Source: Paenibacillus xylanexedens (GTDB taxonomy: Bacteria; Bacillota; Bacilli; Paenibacillales; Paenibacillaceae). Taken from it: DNA of 64,000 nt. Below, in pieces: positions 28,101-36,891 of the stretch (position 1 is the first letter of the stretch; each line of letters opens with the position of its first letter). The stretch spans positions 1,240,001-1,304,000 of the forward strand of contig NZ_VEIO01000001.1 in assembly GCF_007680605.1 (NCBI RefSeq), read 5' to 3'. The position numbers and the translations under genes are program-made. Under the pieces are notes generated by a model. It searched no databases, was not told where the DNA came from, and saw only the letters and a program-made list of their open reading frames with translations.

Positions 28101-28515
28101 GCAGACTGTTGCCGCTGAAGAGAGCTTCCGCAGGGCTTGTTCAGGTTTGCGTGAACCTGCGAGTGCGATGTTTTATAACGACCAACCACCAGAATCTATA
28201 TTTTATCAGGGACTTGCCTGGCAGAAGCTTAATCATATCCAGGAAGCAAGCAGACGATTTAATAAGCTGATTGATTACGCCGAGCGACATATGTTTGACC
28301 ATGTTCAGATCGATTATTTTGCCGTATCTTTGCCAGACTTCCTCGTATTCGATGATGATCTGGATCAGCGAAATAAAGAGCACTGCCATTATATGCGGGC
28401 ATTAGGCCTCCTTGGTCTGGGTAAGAAGCAAGAAGCATCACAGGAATTGCGGCAAGTGCTGGAAAACAATGCAAATCACCAGCAGGCGTTTTTGCTGTTG
28501 GCGAAAGGGCTTTAA
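25192..28515 (+). CDS. DUF5107 domain and TPR-repeat protein
   Basis: A 1,107-aa protein. The N-terminal part (about 30-330) is a DUF5107 domain, which has the beta-sandwich look of galactose-mutarotase-like proteins (ENEYIRIEIMPELGGRI, GGIEFNWPQHHRPN). The rest (about 460-1100) contains many TPR-like helical repeats (for example AYYQLGLSLKLQGKMKEAYDAI and HYYMGNWLYDHKRYEDAINHW). DUF5107 proteins are often encoded beside glycoside hydrolases, and here a GH35 beta-galactosidase follows 62 bases later. A sugar-binding or carbohydrate-active role is therefore likely but not proven. No signal peptide is seen. The start is TTG with AAGGAG nine bases upstream. Confidence 0.82.
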   Translation: MELKQVSAETSVRIWEENRDIPTYGTGKPDRNPMFLEKRIYQGSSGKVYPYPVIDRIENEARLQSYRLIILENEYIRIEIMPELGGRIYRALDLTNQYDFVYYNRVIKPALVGLAGPWISGGIEFNWPQHHRPNTFGKVDCTYSSNKDGSATVWVGEIDRMYGTKVTTGFTLYPGRAYLEIHSQVYNRTSQPQTFLWWANPAVAVNDDTQSVFPPDVNAVMDHGKRDVSRFPIATGTYYKMDYSEGVDISRYKNIPVPTSYMAYKSEYNFVGGYDHRLQAGLLHVANHHISPGKKQWTWGNGDFGKAWDRQLTDEDGPYIELMTGIFTDNQPDFSWLQPYESKSFTQYFMPYKDVGVIKNATIEATVNFALDKHTGTAKILVYATAIYEQVSIQVKGVAGTYFEDTCDISPTQSYTGTFPWNGEEEWHQLQLSVCTKEGRVLVAYQPEQTRNQEVPDPAKPLPLPSEIQTNEQLYLAGLHLEQYRHATYEPELYYLEGLKRDRTDIRLNVAYGTLLLRRCLFQEAETHFRQAVQSLTWKNTNPYDSEAYYQLGLSLKLQGKMKEAYDAIYKAVWSAQFQDIGYFTLAQMDIAQDQYAQALEHIECALIRNSRNLKARHLKTSLLRKTGCHSQAIEFARETLDMDPMEYGTAYELMLLSAEQAKEYFLLIMSGDVHNYLHLAADYAESGMWEEARSVLSTIKSDWTRPYPMLGYAQAFLYRQLDQLDQASQCQAEASAAGTEYCFPNTPFECMILQDALEADPDDAHAHYYMGNWLYDHKRYEDAINHWEMSCKINPAFPTVHRNLGLAYYNKMNQPDQALISLEEAFRLEPQDARVFYELDQLQKKLGCPPAERLQRFEAHMELVHQRDDLYIERVTLLNMLSHHQEAFNALQTRTFHPWEGGEGKVTGQYVMALTELAKQKLTEKHTEEAIELLLRAQKYPENLGEGKLEGSADNALYYVLGCAYEQMQQTVAAEESFRRACSGLREPASAMFYNDQPPESIFYQGLAWQKLNHIQEASRRFNKLIDYAERHMFDHVQIDYFAVSLPDFLVFDDDLDQRNKEHCHYMRALGLLGLGKKQEASQELRQVLENNANHQQAFLLLAKGL

Positions 28516-28577
28516 ATTGGATTTTTCACATCGTAACATCCTGCCTATTCTATTGAAGAAAGAGTTGATCTCCTAAT

Positions 28578-30953
28578 ATGAAAGATACAATAAACGCGGA
28601 TATGTGTGAGCACATCAACGAACCAAATGACAAGTTTTGTTCACATCGTTGTATTCGCTTCACATTGGAAGCCGAGGATAAACTGATCCAACCTGGCCAC
28701 ATGGAAGGCTATGGAGGTTACAACACGCGCGGAGAATCCTATGATTTCACCAATTTTTATATGATGCATAACGGTAAACCGCATATTCCGGTCGTCGGGG
28801 AATTTCATTTCTCCAGATTTGTCTATCTTCAGTGGGAGGAAGAATTGTTGAAGATGAAAGCAGGGGGAGTGCATATCGTAGCAACCTATATCTTTTGGAA
28901 TTTCCATGAGGAGCAGGAGGGCGTGTTCAACTGGTCGGGAAACTTGAATTTGCGGCAGTTTGTGGATCTATGTAGTAAACATGAGCTGGCGTTAATTCTT
29001 CGGATTGGTCCGTTCTGTCACGGAGAAGTTCGGAATGGCGGTTTGCCGGATTGGCTGTTCAACTATGCATTTGAGGTCCGTTCTAATGACGAGGGGTATT
29101 TATTCTATGCGGAACGGTTGTATCAGGAGATTACACGTCAGATTGAAGGCTGTTTTTATCAAAATGGTGGCCCGATTATCGGTATCCAGCTGGAGAATGA
29201 ATATATGCATGCTGGTGCGCCAATGGATTCGTGGGGTTATTCGCAGGATAGATATATCTCTTCGGGACGTGACGGAAAAGAACATATGGAGCGGCTTCGC
29301 CGTATCGCGGAAAACGCGGGCATGAAACCGATGTTTTACACGGCGACGGCTTGGGGGAAAGCGGCAGTTCCTGCGCAGGGTACGTTACCAATGCTTGCAG
29401 GATATGCTTATACCCCTTGGGTACCTAATCAGCCACCCAGCGGGGAGTATCTGTTTCGTGACTTGCATCTAAATCCGGCAGAAGAACTGGATTATGATAG
29501 TAAACACTACCCAGCGGCCTATTGTGAACTTGCCGGCGGAATGCAGGTTAGTTATCAAGCCCGCCCTGTGGTCGAGGCAGACAGTGTGGAGGCGATGACC
29601 ATTGTCAAGCTGGCGAATGGTAGTAATATGGTGGGCTATTACATGTATCATGGAGGTTCCAATCCCATTGGTAACAAAACCTACATGAACGAACGTGGAT
29701 TACCGAAGGTGACGTACGACTATCAAGCACCCATTGGAGAGTTTGGACGTATCGGAGAATCGTATGATCGAATCCGAAGTTTGTCTATGTTCCTGGATGC
29801 ATATGGGGAGCAGTTGGCACCGATGGGGTGCGTCATTTCTGAGGATCAGTTGACTATTGTGCCAGAAAATACGATGGATCTGCGTTGGTCGGTCCGCCAG
29901 CGGTCAGGAGCAGGGTTTCTTTTTATGAATAACTATCAGGATCATATTCATATGCCGGCGCGTGACATTCGACTGGAGCTTCTAACCTCTCAAGGAAATG
30001 CGATGTTTCCTCATGAGGAGGGCACCATGCAATTGAATTCTGGCAAAGCAGTAATCCTGCCTTTTCATCTGAATCTTGGGGGGATAAAGCTCATAAGTGC
30101 TACAGTTCAACCTCTGACTAAATTTCTGGTAAAAGAGGAGCTTACGGGTGTCTTTTATGCTCATGAAGGCATGGCTCCAGAATATGTAATTGATGCATCC
30201 TCTGTAGCAAGTGTGCAACTGACAGCAGGTACAGTCCGTGAACAGGATGGAAAGTACGTGCTTCATCCGGTGGCTGGCAAAAATGACGGCTTTAGTGTTA
30301 GCACGGTGGATGGGAAAGTGATTCGTATCGTTACGTTAACGCGTGAGGAAGCACTGCGAAGTTATCTTTTTGAACTAGACGGAGAAAAAAGATTGGTGAT
30401 CAGTAGCAGTCACATATACCAACAAAATAAGCAGTTGATAAGCACGTCTGTTGGACAGAATGAGATCGAGGTTTCCATATATCCTGCACCTGAGAGGATC
30501 ATAGCCCCTGAATATACAATCATCTCCCGGATGCAGCTGCAACGGTGGTTTGTAACCTATACTTTACAGGTACCTGTATATCAGCCGGAAGTGGAGATCA
30601 ATTATCCGCAAGAGCATGCTGCTTCTTTAAAAATAGATACGTGCTGGCCTAAACAGGTACATGACCTGTTTGTAGAGATTGATTATGAAGGGGATGTTGC
30701 AGCAGCCTACATTCATCAACAGTTATTGACGGATCATATCCAGTATGGTCACACATGGAACATTGGACTGAAGCAATCCCGGCATTTGTTACATGACCAC
30801 GCCCTGAGGTTATTAATAACACCTCTTCGTAAGGGAAAGACAGAGCATTTTGTGAATCAAGCGTATGTAGAGAGGTTCCACGGTGTAGAACTGGGCAGGT
30901 TCGAGAACATTCGAATGGTGCCGCATTACCGGGTAGCTATAAAGCTTTCCTGA
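28578..30953 (+). CDS. Glycoside hydrolase family 35 beta-galactosidase
   Basis: A 791-aa GH35 enzyme. The barrel runs from about residue 60 to 390, with the family signature GGPIIGIQLENEY (catalytic acid/base Glu near 206) and a likely nucleophile Glu in YCELAGG (near 316). Beta-sandwich domains fill the rest. No signal peptide is seen, so it is probably cytoplasmic and acts on imported galactosides or oligosaccharides. It likely shares a transcript with the DUF5107/TPR gene. The ribosome binding site before 28578 is weak, and a downstream start at codon 9 cannot be ruled out. A terminator follows. Confidence 0.9.
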   Translation: MKDTINADMCEHINEPNDKFCSHRCIRFTLEAEDKLIQPGHMEGYGGYNTRGESYDFTNFYMMHNGKPHIPVVGEFHFSRFVYLQWEEELLKMKAGGVHIVATYIFWNFHEEQEGVFNWSGNLNLRQFVDLCSKHELALILRIGPFCHGEVRNGGLPDWLFNYAFEVRSNDEGYLFYAERLYQEITRQIEGCFYQNGGPIIGIQLENEYMHAGAPMDSWGYSQDRYISSGRDGKEHMERLRRIAENAGMKPMFYTATAWGKAAVPAQGTLPMLAGYAYTPWVPNQPPSGEYLFRDLHLNPAEELDYDSKHYPAAYCELAGGMQVSYQARPVVEADSVEAMTIVKLANGSNMVGYYMYHGGSNPIGNKTYMNERGLPKVTYDYQAPIGEFGRIGESYDRIRSLSMFLDAYGEQLAPMGCVISEDQLTIVPENTMDLRWSVRQRSGAGFLFMNNYQDHIHMPARDIRLELLTSQGNAMFPHEEGTMQLNSGKAVILPFHLNLGGIKLISATVQPLTKFLVKEELTGVFYAHEGMAPEYVIDASSVASVQLTAGTVREQDGKYVLHPVAGKNDGFSVSTVDGKVIRIVTLTREEALRSYLFELDGEKRLVISSSHIYQQNKQLISTSVGQNEIEVSIYPAPERIIAPEYTIISRMQLQRWFVTYTLQVPVYQPEVEINYPQEHAASLKIDTCWPKQVHDLFVEIDYEGDVAAAYIHQQLLTDHIQYGHTWNIGLKQSRHLLHDHALRLLITPLRKGKTEHFVNQAYVERFHGVELGRFENIRMVPHYRVAIKLS

Positions 30954-30964
30954 GATTATATTTC

Positions 30965-31004
30965 AAAGACTTTTACTCTGCCCGTATGGAGTGAAGGTCT
31001 TTTT
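30965..31004 (+). terminator. Rho-independent terminator after the GH35 gene
   Basis: AAAGAC-T-TTTACTC pairs with GAGTGAA-G-GTCTTT (small mismatch), followed by T-residues. Confidence 0.8.
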
Positions 31005-31027
31005 GCTGTCACCCGCTATAACGAATA

Positions 31028-31043
31028 ACGGTGCTAACACCGT
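31028..31043. repeat. Short inverted repeat
   Basis: ACGGTG-CTAA-CACCGT is a perfect 6-bp dyad with a 4-base spacer, about 170 bases upstream of the rhamnose genes. It could be an operator or a small hairpin; there is no T-run. Confidence 0.35.
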
Positions 31044-31138
31044 ACGTACTGTTCATTCAAGTAATATGCGATGAATGTTCATGCCGCTTCGTTTCCTTCT
31101 GTATTCTTTGTATTTTTTCTGTTTTTGTTAATAAAATA

Positions 31139-31155
31139 TTTGTTTTCAAAACAAA
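31139..31155. promoter_or_regulatory. Palindromic candidate operator of the rhamnose operon
   Basis: TTTGTTTT-C-AAAACAAA is a perfect 8+1+8 palindrome about 56 bases before the aldolase gene. A/T-rich dyads of this kind suit a DeoR-type repressor such as RhaR. No regulator gene is adjacent. Confidence 0.5.
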
Positions 31156-31210
31156 ACAAAGATGATAAACTCAAATAAGGAAGAAAACAAACATTATCGG
31201 AGGGGAACAA

Positions 31211-33280
31211 ATGGTACAGAGTTTATGGAATGAAGCGAATGCATCAGAGAAAACAACAGGGCTTGAACAATTGGTCTACCGCTCTAATCTGATCGGAACG
31301 GATCGTCGGGTTTGCAATATTTATGGGGGGAACACATCTACTAAAACAACAGTAAAGGATTTTCGCGGTCGTGATGTCGAAGTCATGTATGTGAAAGGGA
31401 GCGGATCGGATCTCGGTTCCATGGAAGCAAAGCATTTTACCGGACTGGCGCTTGAGGATATCGGCCCGCTCATGGAACGTGACTCCATGTCGGATGAAGA
31501 GATGGTTGAATATCTTGGGCATTGCATGATTGATGCGAAACATCCGCGTGCTTCCATTGAAACGCTCCTACATGCGTTCCTGCCTTACAAACATGTAGAT
31601 CACACTCACCCGGATGCAATTATCAGCCTCTGTTGCGCGGATAACGGGAAAGAGCTGGCACGTGAAATATATGGAGACCGTTTTGTATGGGTTCCTTATG
31701 TGCGTCCAGGTTTTACACTCTCCAAAATGATTGCTGAAAGCGTATCCGCAAATCCGAATGCCGAGCTGGTGCTCATGGAGAAACATGGTCTGGTGACTTG
31801 GGGAGAGACCTCTGAGGAATGTTACGCTCAGACGATCAAAATCATTAATGAAGCGGAAGCATTCATCGAGGCACGTCTCAATGAAGCTAATCTGTTTGGC
31901 GGCGTGAAGCATCCTGCACTTCCTGCTGAAGTTCGTCGTCAGATTGCTGCTCGGGTGATGCCAATCATTCGCGGAGCGGTGTCGGACAGCAAAAAAATGA
32001 TTTTGTCCTTTGACGATCAGGAGGATGTACTTGCTTTTGCAGGTGGAGCAGACTCACCGCAGTTATCTCAGGTTGGCGCGGCTTGTCCGGATCATCTGGT
32101 GCATACCAAAGTGGTGCCGCTGTTCATTGACTGGACGCCGAATGCGGATGATATAGACGGACTGAAAGCCAAGCTGGCGGAAGGCATTGCTACGTACAAA
32201 GAGCAATACAAGCAATATTTTGAGGAGAATAAAAATGAAGGCGACGTAATGTTCGAAGCCGCTCCTCGTGTTATTCTCATTCCGGGCGTAGGGATGATTA
32301 ATACCGGCAAAAGCTGGGCGTTGTCCCAAGTCAGCGGTGCGCTCTACCATCGGGCGATTGCGGTTATGCGCGGGGCAACAAGCCTCGGTAAATTCGTTTC
32401 GCTCAGTGCGAATGAATCTTACAATGTGGAATACTGGCCGCTGGAGTTATATAAATTGTCGCTGGCTCCTGCAGAGACGGAGTTTTCTCGCAAAGTAGCC
32501 TTTATTACGGGCGGGGCAGGCGGTATCGGTAGTGAAACAGCACGCAGACTCGTTTCGGAAGGCGCCCATGTTGTGCTTGCAGATCTAAATTTGGAAGGCG
32601 CGCAGAAGGTAGCACAGGAAATTAACGATCAATATGGTGCCAATCGTGCATACGCACTCAAGATGGACGTAACAGACGAAGAAGCGGTGCAGGCGGCCTA
32701 TGCGGAAACAGCTCTGCAATACGGTGGTGTGGATATCATCGTGAATAATGCGGGCCTGGCCACATCCAGTCCATTTGATGAAACTTCATTGAAGGAATGG
32801 AATCTGAATATGAGTGTACTGGGCACAGGGTATTTTCTGGTCGCTCGCGAAGCGTTCAAATTGATGAAGGAGCAGGCCATCGGCGGAAGTATGGTCTTCA
32901 TCGGATCAAAAAACTCGGTATATGCAGGTAAAAGCGCTTCTGCTTACAGCTCGGCCAAGGCGCTCGAAGCCCATCTGGCTCGTTGCATTGCAGCGGAAGG
33001 TGGCGAATATGGCATTCGCGTTAATACCATATTACCGGATGCGATTCTGCAAGGTTCCGCGATCTGGAACGGATCATGGAGGAACGAACGTGCGGCCGCA
33101 TATGGCATTGAACCGGATCAATTGGAAGATTATTATCGCAAACGCACAACGCTGCTCGTTAACATCTATCCGAGAGATATCGCGGAAGGTATTGCCTTCT
33201 TCGCTTCATCGAAATCGGAGAAAACGACAGGGTGTATGCTGACCATTGATGGTGGTGTACCAGCGGCATTTACACGTTAA
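31211..33280 (+). CDS. rhaEW: Bifunctional rhamnulose-1-phosphate aldolase / lactaldehyde dehydrogenase
   Basis: A 689-aa fusion. The N-terminal part (about 1-420) is a class II aldolase/adducin-type domain that would split rhamnulose-1-phosphate into dihydroxyacetone phosphate and lactaldehyde. The C-terminal part (about 430-689) is a classical SDR with GGAGGIG (about 436-442), NNAG, and the SAYSSAK active-site Tyr/Lys (about 577-583), which would oxidise or reduce lactaldehyde. The layout matches Bacillus RhaEW (YuxG). RBS GGAGGGG precedes the ATG. The L-rhamnose isomerase gene follows after 14 bases. Rhamnulokinase and a regulator are missing from the neighbourhood. Confidence 0.9.
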   Translation: MVQSLWNEANASEKTTGLEQLVYRSNLIGTDRRVCNIYGGNTSTKTTVKDFRGRDVEVMYVKGSGSDLGSMEAKHFTGLALEDIGPLMERDSMSDEEMVEYLGHCMIDAKHPRASIETLLHAFLPYKHVDHTHPDAIISLCCADNGKELAREIYGDRFVWVPYVRPGFTLSKMIAESVSANPNAELVLMEKHGLVTWGETSEECYAQTIKIINEAEAFIEARLNEANLFGGVKHPALPAEVRRQIAARVMPIIRGAVSDSKKMILSFDDQEDVLAFAGGADSPQLSQVGAACPDHLVHTKVVPLFIDWTPNADDIDGLKAKLAEGIATYKEQYKQYFEENKNEGDVMFEAAPRVILIPGVGMINTGKSWALSQVSGALYHRAIAVMRGATSLGKFVSLSANESYNVEYWPLELYKLSLAPAETEFSRKVAFITGGAGGIGSETARRLVSEGAHVVLADLNLEGAQKVAQEINDQYGANRAYALKMDVTDEEAVQAAYAETALQYGGVDIIVNNAGLATSSPFDETSLKEWNLNMSVLGTGYFLVAREAFKLMKEQAIGGSMVFIGSKNSVYAGKSASAYSSAKALEAHLARCIAAEGGEYGIRVNTILPDAILQGSAIWNGSWRNERAAAYGIEPDQLEDYYRKRTTLLVNIYPRDIAEGIAFFASSKSEKTTGCMLTIDGGVPAAFTR

Positions 33281-33294
33281 GGGAGGTTAGATCG

Positions 33295-34551
33295 ATGCAA
33301 AATCAAGTGGAACAAGCGTATCAAGCTGCGAAGACTTTGTATGCACAACACGGCATCAATACAGATGATGTATTAAATAAGCTTGCAGATATTAAAGTAT
33401 CCGTGCACTGCTGGCAAGGAGATGATGTCAGGGGTTTCCTCAACCAGGAAGGTGAACTGACGGGTGGTATATCGGTTACGGGAAACTATCCGGGCGCAGC
33501 AACAACCCCTGCGGAGCTTCGTGCGGATCTGGAGAAGGCTTTTGCACTCATTCCCGGTAAACATAAAGTCAATTTGCACGCGATCTATGCGGATACAGAC
33601 GAACAAGTGGAACTGGATCAGATTGAGCCAAGACATTACGAAAATTGGGTGAAGTGGGCGAAAGAGCACGGGCTTGGACTGGACTTCAACCCAACGTGTT
33701 TCTCACATGAAAAATCAAGCGACGGCTTCACTCTCAGTCATCCTGACCCGGCGATTCGCAAATTCTGGATTGATCACTGCAAAGCTTCACGGCGAATTGG
33801 TGCGTATTTCGGCGAACAATTGGGCCAAGCCTGTGTGACCAACGTATGGGTGCCGGATGGATTCAAGGACAACCCTGTTGACCGGATGGCTCCCCGCAAA
33901 CGTTTGAAGGACTCCTTGGACGAAGTATTCGCAGAACCGCTGAATCCGAAGCATAATCTGGATGCGGTTGAAAGCAAGCTGTTTGGTCTTGGTTCGGAAG
34001 CGTACGTTGTCGGTTCACATGAGTTTTATATGGGATACGGTTTGCAAAATGATACGTTAATCTGCCTGGATGCCGGCCATTTTCATCCAACAGAAGTGAT
34101 ATCTAACAAGCTGTCCTCTCTCGCATTATTTACGAGTGGAATCTTGCTCCATGTTAGCCGTCCAATGCGCTGGGATAGCGATCATGTTGTTATTATGGAT
34201 GACGAATTGCTTGAAATTGCCCGTGAATTGGTGCGTCACGAACTTCTCGGCACAACCCACATCGGGCTGGACTTCTTTGACGCCAGTATTAACCGTGTGG
34301 CGGCATGGGTAGTTGGTACCCGCAATACAATTAAAGCTTTGCTGCGAGCCATGCTGGAACCGGTAGAAGCTTTAAAACAGGCGGAACTGGCTGGAGATTA
34401 CACGACACGCCTGGCTTTGACGGAGGAGTTCAAATCCTATCCATTTGGCGCAGTATGGGACTACTATTGTGCTCAGCAAGGTGTGCCTGTTCGTGAACAG
34501 TGGATTAAGGAGGTTAAGTCCTACGAGCAGGATATACTTCAATCTAGGTAA
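33295..34551 (+). CDS. rhaA: L-rhamnose isomerase
   Basis: A 418-aa TIM-barrel isomerase that converts L-rhamnose to L-rhamnulose using two divalent metals. Full family length, with the recognisable blocks [10 protein letters not shown] near residue 31, [14 protein letters not shown] near 125, WVPDGFKD and GHFHPTE (metal ligands) and [10 protein letters not shown] near 320. It has a GGGAGG site and lies 14 bases after the aldolase/dehydrogenase gene, so both form one operon. Confidence 0.93.
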   Translation: MQNQVEQAYQAAKTLYAQHGINTDDVLNKLADIKVSVHCWQGDDVRGFLNQEGELTGGISVTGNYPGAATTPAELRADLEKAFALIPGKHKVNLHAIYADTDEQVELDQIEPRHYENWVKWAKEHGLGLDFNPTCFSHEKSSDGFTLSHPDPAIRKFWIDHCKASRRIGAYFGEQLGQACVTNVWVPDGFKDNPVDRMAPRKRLKDSLDEVFAEPLNPKHNLDAVESKLFGLGSEAYVVGSHEFYMGYGLQNDTLICLDAGHFHPTEVISNKLSSLALFTSGILLHVSRPMRWDSDHVVIMDDELLEIARELVRHELLGTTHIGLDFFDASINRVAAWVVGTRNTIKALLRAMLEPVEALKQAELAGDYTTRLALTEEFKSYPFGAVWDYYCAQQGVPVREQWIKEVKSYEQDILQSR

Positions 34552-34569
34552 AATATTGCGAAATAGAAT

Positions 34570-34594
34570 AGCTGGCTAGTAATCCTAGCCAGCT
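34570..34594. terminator. Hairpin between rhaA and the convergent small peptide gene
   Basis: AGCTGGCTAG-TAATC-CTAGCCAGCT is a perfect 10-bp stem. A T-rich tract follows on the minus strand only (ATTCTATTT), so it may serve the small minus-strand gene better than rhaA. Confidence 0.6.
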
Positions 34595-34607
34595 AACTTA
34601 AAATGTA

Positions 34608-34751
34608 TTAATAAGGTTCCGGGCAAGCCTTATGCGGAAGCGGGCAAGTCCATTGAGGACCTACTGGTTCTGAAGGTGCAGCAGAGATCAGCGAGGACAT
34701 AGAAAGAGTTAAGACAGCAATCAATCCAAGTAGAGTCAATTTCTTTTTCAT
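34608..34751 (-). CDS. Small secreted peptide, 47-aa precursor
   Basis: The precursor begins MKKKLTLLGLIAVLTL, a typical Sec signal (Lys start, hydrophobic core), with a likely cleavage after the alanines of LISAA. The mature part would be about 22 residues, Pro-rich, with two cysteines in CPLPHKAC and the end PEPY. A run of G before the ATG (GGGGGGTGAAAAT) serves as ribosome binding site. An extended -10 (TGATATAAT) with TTACTT 16 bases upstream lies at 34779-34806, so the gene should be expressed. I do not recognise a family. It could be a signalling peptide (Phr-like size, but no rap gene is near) or a small antimicrobial or wall peptide. Confidence 0.65.
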   Translation of the reverse strand: MKKKLTLLGLIAVLTLSMSSLISAAPSEPVGPQWTCPLPHKACPEPY

Positions 34752-34778
34752 ATTTTCACCCCCCCTTATTTTGTAATG

Positions 34779-34806
34779 ATTATATCATTTCTGGGATAAA
34801 AAAGTA
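34779..34806 (-). promoter_or_regulatory. Extended -10 promoter of the small secreted peptide
   Basis: On the minus strand: TTACTT, 16 bases, TATAAT preceded by TG one base away (TGATATAAT). It lies about 28 bases upstream of the peptide start. Confidence 0.7.
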
Positions 34807-34983
34807 ATATATTGGAATTTTAAAAAAGGGTAATTTTGTGAATGAGCCACTGCGGAATGAAAATTTCCGTATGTGGTTTTTTGGTATACATACATACTTG
34901 TGCATAACCAAAGCGTTTCTTTCCATACTAGGAATACACAAGAAGAAATTGAGGATCACCATACAGAGGAGGGTGAAAGCATT

Positions 34984-36657
34984 TTGAAGTTTGCTCATGA
35001 CAAACTATATATAGCTGCACTTGGCGGTGTGAATGAAATCGGTAAAAACATGTATTTGATTCAATATGATCAAGACATCATTGTGATTGACTGTGGTTCG
35101 AAGTTTCCCGATGAAACGATGCCGGGCATTGATCTCATCGTGCCGGATGTGACGTATTTGCTCGAAAATCAGGATAAAGTAAAGGCCCTTGTTGTCACGC
35201 ATGGACATGAAGACCATATTGGTGGAATTCCGTATCTTTTAAAACAAATCAATATCCCCGTCTACGCTTCCAGGCTAACACGAGGTCTAATTGAGTTAAA
35301 ATTGAGAGAGCATAACTTGCTGCGCCAATCGGATCTGCACACCATTGATGCAAACTCTCAGATCACGCTAGGAAGTATCGACGTTTCATTTTTTGCAACG
35401 AGTCACAGTATCCCGGACTGTCTGGGTATTTTCTTTCAAACGCCGGCAGGCAATGTGGTGCACACGGGCGACTTCAAATTTGATATGTCCCCTGTAAACG
35501 GTCCTTTCCCGGACTTGCACCGCATGGCTGAGATTGGGAAACAAGGGGTGCATGTGCTTCTTTCCGAGAGTACCAATGCCGAAAGACCGGGTTTTACTCC
35601 TTCAGAACGTGTTGTCGGGGATCATATTCTGGATGCCTTTATTCGTGCCAAGCAAAAAGTGTTTATCTCTACCTTCGCATCCAATATCAGCAGAGTTCAA
35701 CAGATCGTGAATGCTGCGTTTCAGACAGGCCGCAAGCTTGCACTGCTTGGACGAAGCATGATTAACGTCGTGAATGTTGCAAGTGAACTCGGTTATCTCG
35801 ACGTTCCGGACGGACTATTGATCGAGGCCGCTGATTCAGGACAGTTTCCGCGAGAGCAGGTCGTTGTGTTATGTACGGGAAGTCAGGGAGAGGCTATGGC
35901 GGCATTGTCACGGTTAGCTGCCGGAAAACATCCTCAAGTAAGCATTGAATCGGGAGATACGGTCATCATTGCCGCAGGAGCAATTCCTGGTAACGAAAGA
36001 AACCTCGCCCATGTCATCGACAACTTGTATGTTCTGGGCGCTCGTGTAATTTATGGCTCCAGCGGAGCGGCAGGAATGCACGTATCGGGACATGGCAGTC
36101 AGGAAGAGCTGAAGCTGATGCTTACACTGATGAAGCCGGATTATTTGGTACCCATTCACGGTGAATTCCGAATGTTGTATCAGCACAGGTTGCTTGCGGA
36201 ATCTGTCGGGATTGAGCAAAGTCATGTGTTTATCGTTAATAACGGAGATATGGTGGAATACAGAGACGGAACAGCTTCATTGGGTCCGAAGATTGCCTCA
36301 GGTAACAGCTTGGTGGACGGGCTTATTATTGGTGACGTCGGCAATGTGGTGCTTCGGGATCGCAGGCAGCTATCATCGGATGGGATGCTGGTCATTGTAA
36401 CCACGCTTAGCAAAACAGAAAAACAAATGGTTGCCTCCCCGGAGATCATCTCCCGAGGTTTTGTTTTTGTGAAGGACTCGGAACAATTCATGAAGGAGAT
36501 TCATGAACGGGTAGTTAACCGTATGGATGAATTAACGGGTGCCGGGGTCAATCAGTGGAATGTGATCAAACGGAAGCTGAAGGATGAGATTGGTCACTAC
36601 ATTTATGCACAAACCAAGCGGCGGCCGATGATTTTACCGATTATTATCGAGGTTTGA
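34984..36657 (+). CDS. Ribonuclease J
   Basis: A 557-aa metallo-beta-lactamase/beta-CASP ribonuclease with 5'-3' exonuclease and endonuclease activity in RNA maturation and decay. The metal motif is HGHEDHIGG (about 74-82), the beta-CASP region follows (about 200-400), and the VPIHGEFRML motif lies near 385. Length and all motifs fit RNase J. The TTG start at 34984 has GAGGAGGGTGA upstream; an upstream frame to 34873 has no family similarity. The rpoY/ykzG gene that usually precedes rnjA is not present, so this may be an rnjB-type or extra copy. A terminator follows. Confidence 0.92.
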   Translation: MKFAHDKLYIAALGGVNEIGKNMYLIQYDQDIIVIDCGSKFPDETMPGIDLIVPDVTYLLENQDKVKALVVTHGHEDHIGGIPYLLKQINIPVYASRLTRGLIELKLREHNLLRQSDLHTIDANSQITLGSIDVSFFATSHSIPDCLGIFFQTPAGNVVHTGDFKFDMSPVNGPFPDLHRMAEIGKQGVHVLLSESTNAERPGFTPSERVVGDHILDAFIRAKQKVFISTFASNISRVQQIVNAAFQTGRKLALLGRSMINVVNVASELGYLDVPDGLLIEAADSGQFPREQVVVLCTGSQGEAMAALSRLAAGKHPQVSIESGDTVIIAAGAIPGNERNLAHVIDNLYVLGARVIYGSSGAAGMHVSGHGSQEELKLMLTLMKPDYLVPIHGEFRMLYQHRLLAESVGIEQSHVFIVNNGDMVEYRDGTASLGPKIASGNSLVDGLIIGDVGNVVLRDRRQLSSDGMLVIVTTLSKTEKQMVASPEIISRGFVFVKDSEQFMKEIHERVVNRMDELTGAGVNQWNVIKRKLKDEIGHYIYAQTKRRPMILPIIIEV

Positions 36658-36738
36658 ACTAAATGTGCGCAGGCAGAACGAAAAATTATTCTTGATTAAT
36701 GTCTTTAAACTTATGTGTTTACAAAATGAATTTGCCAA

Positions 36739-36801
36739 GTTCGGTTCAATTCGCATGGAGCATACGACGTCGTGAGCTTCTGCGTGAACCGGGCTTTTTT
36801 T
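36739..36801 (+). terminator. Rho-independent terminator after the RNase J gene
   Basis: GTTCGGTTCA pairs with TGAACCGGGC, with inner CGCA/TGCG and GGAGC/GCTTC arms, then seven T. Confidence 0.85.
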
Positions 36802-36891
36802 GCTATGTTATTCTACTCATATTCGCTGAGGTTTGCGATTCGAGTTATAATACATAAATGAATGATTTTATTGACACTAGAGGAGTTTCAT

